NCBI GenBank assembly: GCA_964392655.1
Contig: CAYMQY010000045.1
Span: forward strand, 1-23,234
DNA from: M3007 sp964392655
Lineage (GTDB): Bacteria > Bacteroidota > Bacteroidia > Chitinophagales > Saprospiraceae
Direction of reading: 5' to 3'
Length of the DNA: 23,234 nt
Shown here: in pieces, positions 21,412 to 23,234 of the stretch
How positions within the stretch are numbered: position 1 is the stretch's first letter
Layout: every line of letters begins with the position of its first letter
The notes under the pieces: model-generated
Told to the model about the DNA's origin: nothing
Seen by the model: the letters and a program-made list of their open reading frames with translations, nothing else
Database searches by the model: none
Translations under genes and position numbers: made by a program

Positions 21412-23103
21412 TTATTGATTGAGGTACATCATCTTCACCTCGTATGCACCGCTCCCCGCCACTCTTGTACCTTCTTCCATACCTTTCAAAATCAGTGTGC
21501 GCGTGCCGTCGTCCTCGCTGGTTTGCACGTAGCGCAGGCTGAAAAGTTCGGGGCCGTCTTTGAGGAAAACGGCGCTCTTGCCGTTGATCTCGGTCAGGGC
21601 GGAATTGGGTACCGAGATTTGTCGACTGCTTTGGCGGTTCAGTGCTTTCAGGGTCACAAACTCGCCGATCTTGAACTCGCCCTGCGGATTGTCCATTTCA
21701 AAAATGACGCGCTGGCTCTGGTTGCCGGGGTTCATGGTTTGCGCCTGGGAAATGAGTCGCACCTCTGCGCTCTTGTGGTCGTCGGTGGAGCAAGTGACCA
21801 AAAACGTGTTGTCTGTCCGGATCACCGGTACGTCGCGGTCGTACACCTGGGCTTCCACGTACACCCGGCTCAGGTTGGTGACGGTGAACAGCGTTTGTCC
21901 GGCCACCACCTCCGCACCCGGCGCGAGTGTGAATGCGCCCACCACGCCCGAAATGGGGGCCACCAGCGTTACCGTGCGGTTGTTGGCGGCAGTATTCGCC
22001 CCCACGGCTTTGTTTTCGAGGGTTTGCCATTCGGCCAGAGCCGTTTGGTAGTTCGCTTCGGCAGCCTGCACATCCTTTGCCGCTGCGATGTCGGCAATGC
22101 TTTTCAGGCGCTCCATGTCGCGTTTGGCGGCTGCCAGGCGCGTGCGTGCCGTCTCCATTTGCACCGCCAGCCCGGCATTGTTTGCCGCGATACCGACCTG
22201 ATCCGGCGTACCGACGTTCTGGTGTAAAACGGCCAGCACTTGCCCGGCACGTACCGTTTGGCCGACGGCCACCTGCACCCGCGTAATGCGCCCGCTCTGT
22301 GGCGCCACCACGGCGCCCATGCCGCCCGACGCTGGAATGATCGTGCCGAACATGGTGGTGGCCGACTGGTAATCGCCGACAGCAATCGGTTGGGTCAGAA
22401 TTTCAAATAAAAACTGCGTCTCCTTCGGCGCATGCACCGACTTGCCGAAGCCGCTGCCGCCGGTTTTGGGGCCATGCTCCTCGTCGCCATGCGCGAAGGC
22501 GGGATTCCAGCCCGGTGTGGAAAACCAGGCGCTGCCCAACAGGAAAAGGGTGGTGAGCAGGCGGCTGCGGCGGCGACTGAGGAACCACATCGCCAGACCG
22601 CCCAGCAGGATGCCGCTGATAAACCACAGCCAGGGTACCGATTGCGCGTGGTGTTCTGCAGTGGTAGCGGCATGCAGTTTTTTCCCGACGGCTACGCCCG
22701 TAATGCCGATCAGGTCGGCGCCGTTCGGGTGTGCCACTTGCACATTCAGCGTACAGGTTTTGTTTTCAGCAAACGTCGTGTGCACCTCGTACACGCCGGG
22801 CGAAAGCGGGTGTACCTTGAACACCTGCTTTGGGTTTTCTGCTGCGCTGATGTGCAGTTCCGCTTTTTCAATCGGGCGGTTGGTGGCGTAATCGGCCACA
22901 TACAGGGTCAGGTGCGCCTCTTGTCCGGCGGTCAGTTCGGGATAGTACAGAGTCAGTTCATGCCGGTCGGATTCGGCATACACGGTGAAATGTTCGCCGC
23001 TGGATGCGGCTGGCTCGTTGTCGTCATCGGCATGGGTATATGCCTGTGCCGGCAACAGAACCGGCAAGAGCAGCATGGGCAGGGAAAGCAAGAGGTGTTT
23101 CAT
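21412..23103 (-). CDS. RND efflux periplasmic adaptor (CusB/CzcB-like) with N-terminal FixH/YtkA-like domain
   Basis: A 563-residue membrane-fusion protein. Signal peptide 1-20. A beta-sandwich of about 85 residues (37-125; LTAGQEAHLTLYVAD, then GVYEVHTTF) resembles the FixH/YtkA-like domain. Two hydrophobic segments at 157-175 and 182-196 are separated by RRRSR and followed by a His/Asp/Glu-rich stretch (AHGDEEHGPK, 204-213). The adaptor proper runs from about 230: barrel-sandwich half (VVAPQSGRITRVQVAVGQTV), a coiled-coil hairpin (about 305-370), second lipoyl half (LVAPISGVVGAFTLAPGAEV), then beta-barrel and membrane-proximal domains to 563. It would link an inner-membrane RND pump to an outer-membrane channel for metal or cation efflux. 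The pump and TolC-like genes are not in the window and may lie beyond the right edge. The double-membrane insertion is unusual for the family. Confidence 0.9.
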   Translation of the reverse strand: MKHLLLSLPMLLLPVLLPAQAYTHADDDNEPAASSGEHFTVYAESDRHELTLYYPELTAGQEAHLTLYVADYATNRPIEKAELHISAAENPKQVFKVHPLSPGVYEVHTTFAENKTCTLNVQVAHPNGADLIGITGVAVGKKLHAATTAEHHAQSVPWLWFISGILLGGLAMWFLSRRRSRLLTTLFLLGSAWFSTPGWNPAFAHGDEEHGPKTGGSGFGKSVHAPKETQFLFEILTQPIAVGDYQSATTMFGTIIPASGGMGAVVAPQSGRITRVQVAVGQTVRAGQVLAVLHQNVGTPDQVGIAANNAGLAVQMETARTRLAAAKRDMERLKSIADIAAAKDVQAAEANYQTALAEWQTLENKAVGANTAANNRTVTLVAPISGVVGAFTLAPGAEVVAGQTLFTVTNLSRVYVEAQVYDRDVPVIRTDNTFLVTCSTDDHKSAEVRLISQAQTMNPGNQSQRVIFEMDNPQGEFKIGEFVTLKALNRQSSRQISVPNSALTEINGKSAVFLKDGPELFSLRYVQTSEDDGTRTLILKGMEEGTRVAGSGAYEVKMMYLNQ

Positions 23104-23160
23104 GTTTTTAAAAAGGTGGTGAAAAATGACAATTCGTGCATACTGTCCTGTCGCTCGTCA

Positions 23161-23205
23161 GCCCCACCCCCGAACCTAACCCCAAAAGGGAGGGGAGACG
23201 TAGAA
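23161..23205. repeat. C-rich/G-rich phrase repeat at the right edge
   Basis: The spacer upstream of the adaptor gene contains a C-rich run (gccccaccccc, 23161-23171) followed by cct-aa-ccc-aaaa-ggg-agg (23175-23193), an interrupted hairpin. Comparable cccctaaccc...aaagggg phrases are, to my knowledge, frequent between Bacteroidota genes. It may be the terminator of the next upstream gene, which is outside the window; 23104-23234 contains no recognisable coding segment. Confidence 0.4.
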
Positions 23206-23234
23206 TACAAATCAACAAGGGGTGAACTAGTAGT

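Overview
The window looks like a piece of a draft Bacteroidota chromosome, most likely from the Saprospiria (Saprospiraceae/Lewinella-like) lineage; the lineage is my inference from gene content. Four gene upstream regions carry the Bacteroidota -7 box TAnnTTTG. Several proteins belong to families typical of the phylum: a DUF3078 outer-membrane protein, a DUF5686/CarboxypepD_reg barrel protein, a protein ending in a type IX secretion (T9SS) sorting domain, and ECF sigma factors paired with unusual membrane or small partners. A run of exactly 100 N at 11423-11522 marks a scaffold gap. I see no rRNA, tRNA, CRISPR array, phage or transposase gene, and no gene-free stretch longer than 300 bases.

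Layout. 1-78 is the first 26 codons of gcvT (minus strand). 150-2188 is a tight minus-strand cluster read as DUF3078 protein, low-molecular-weight tyrosine phosphatase, then a two-pore-helix-type K+ channel whose ATG overlaps the phosphatase stop. 2234-4189, also minus, holds an ECF sigma factor with a TTG start, an 88-residue protein of the kind found behind sigma factors, and a mechanosensitive channel. 4383-5958 (plus) holds a secreted TlpA-like thioredoxin, an orphan UPF0175 antitoxin-like protein and an HD-type phosphohydrolase. 5978-7745 is a divergent pair: a secreted alpha/beta hydrolase (minus) and a VanX-family D-Ala-D-Ala dipeptidase (plus). 7847-11377 is another divergent pair: DUF5686 protein (minus) and a 2OG-Fe(II) dioxygenase (plus). 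After the gap, 11546-23103 is entirely minus: a chimeric secreted vWA protein, rhomboid protease plus membrane EEP hydrolase, serA translationally coupled to an M1 aminopeptidase, an ECF sigma/anti-sigma pair, and an RND efflux adaptor with an extra N-terminal module.

How the genes relate. This is mostly cell-envelope housekeeping: membrane channels, periplasmic redox, peptidoglycan dipeptide turnover, outer-membrane barrels, intramembrane and periplasmic proteolysis, metal efflux and two envelope-type sigma circuits. No single biosynthetic pathway or defence island is visible.

The most distinctive signal is in the spacers. At almost every boundary between transcription units, but not in the divergent promoter regions or inside tight operons, there is an element made of a short word repeated in tandem, often followed by its reverse complement to make a hairpin. 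The grammar is the same each time but the words differ: gtgatga, ggctgttggc, aaattcaaaatgtaaa, gcggagac, gaggctcaca and cccacggat. The best example is a 46-base inverted repeat at 15739-15862; another frames the assembly gap.
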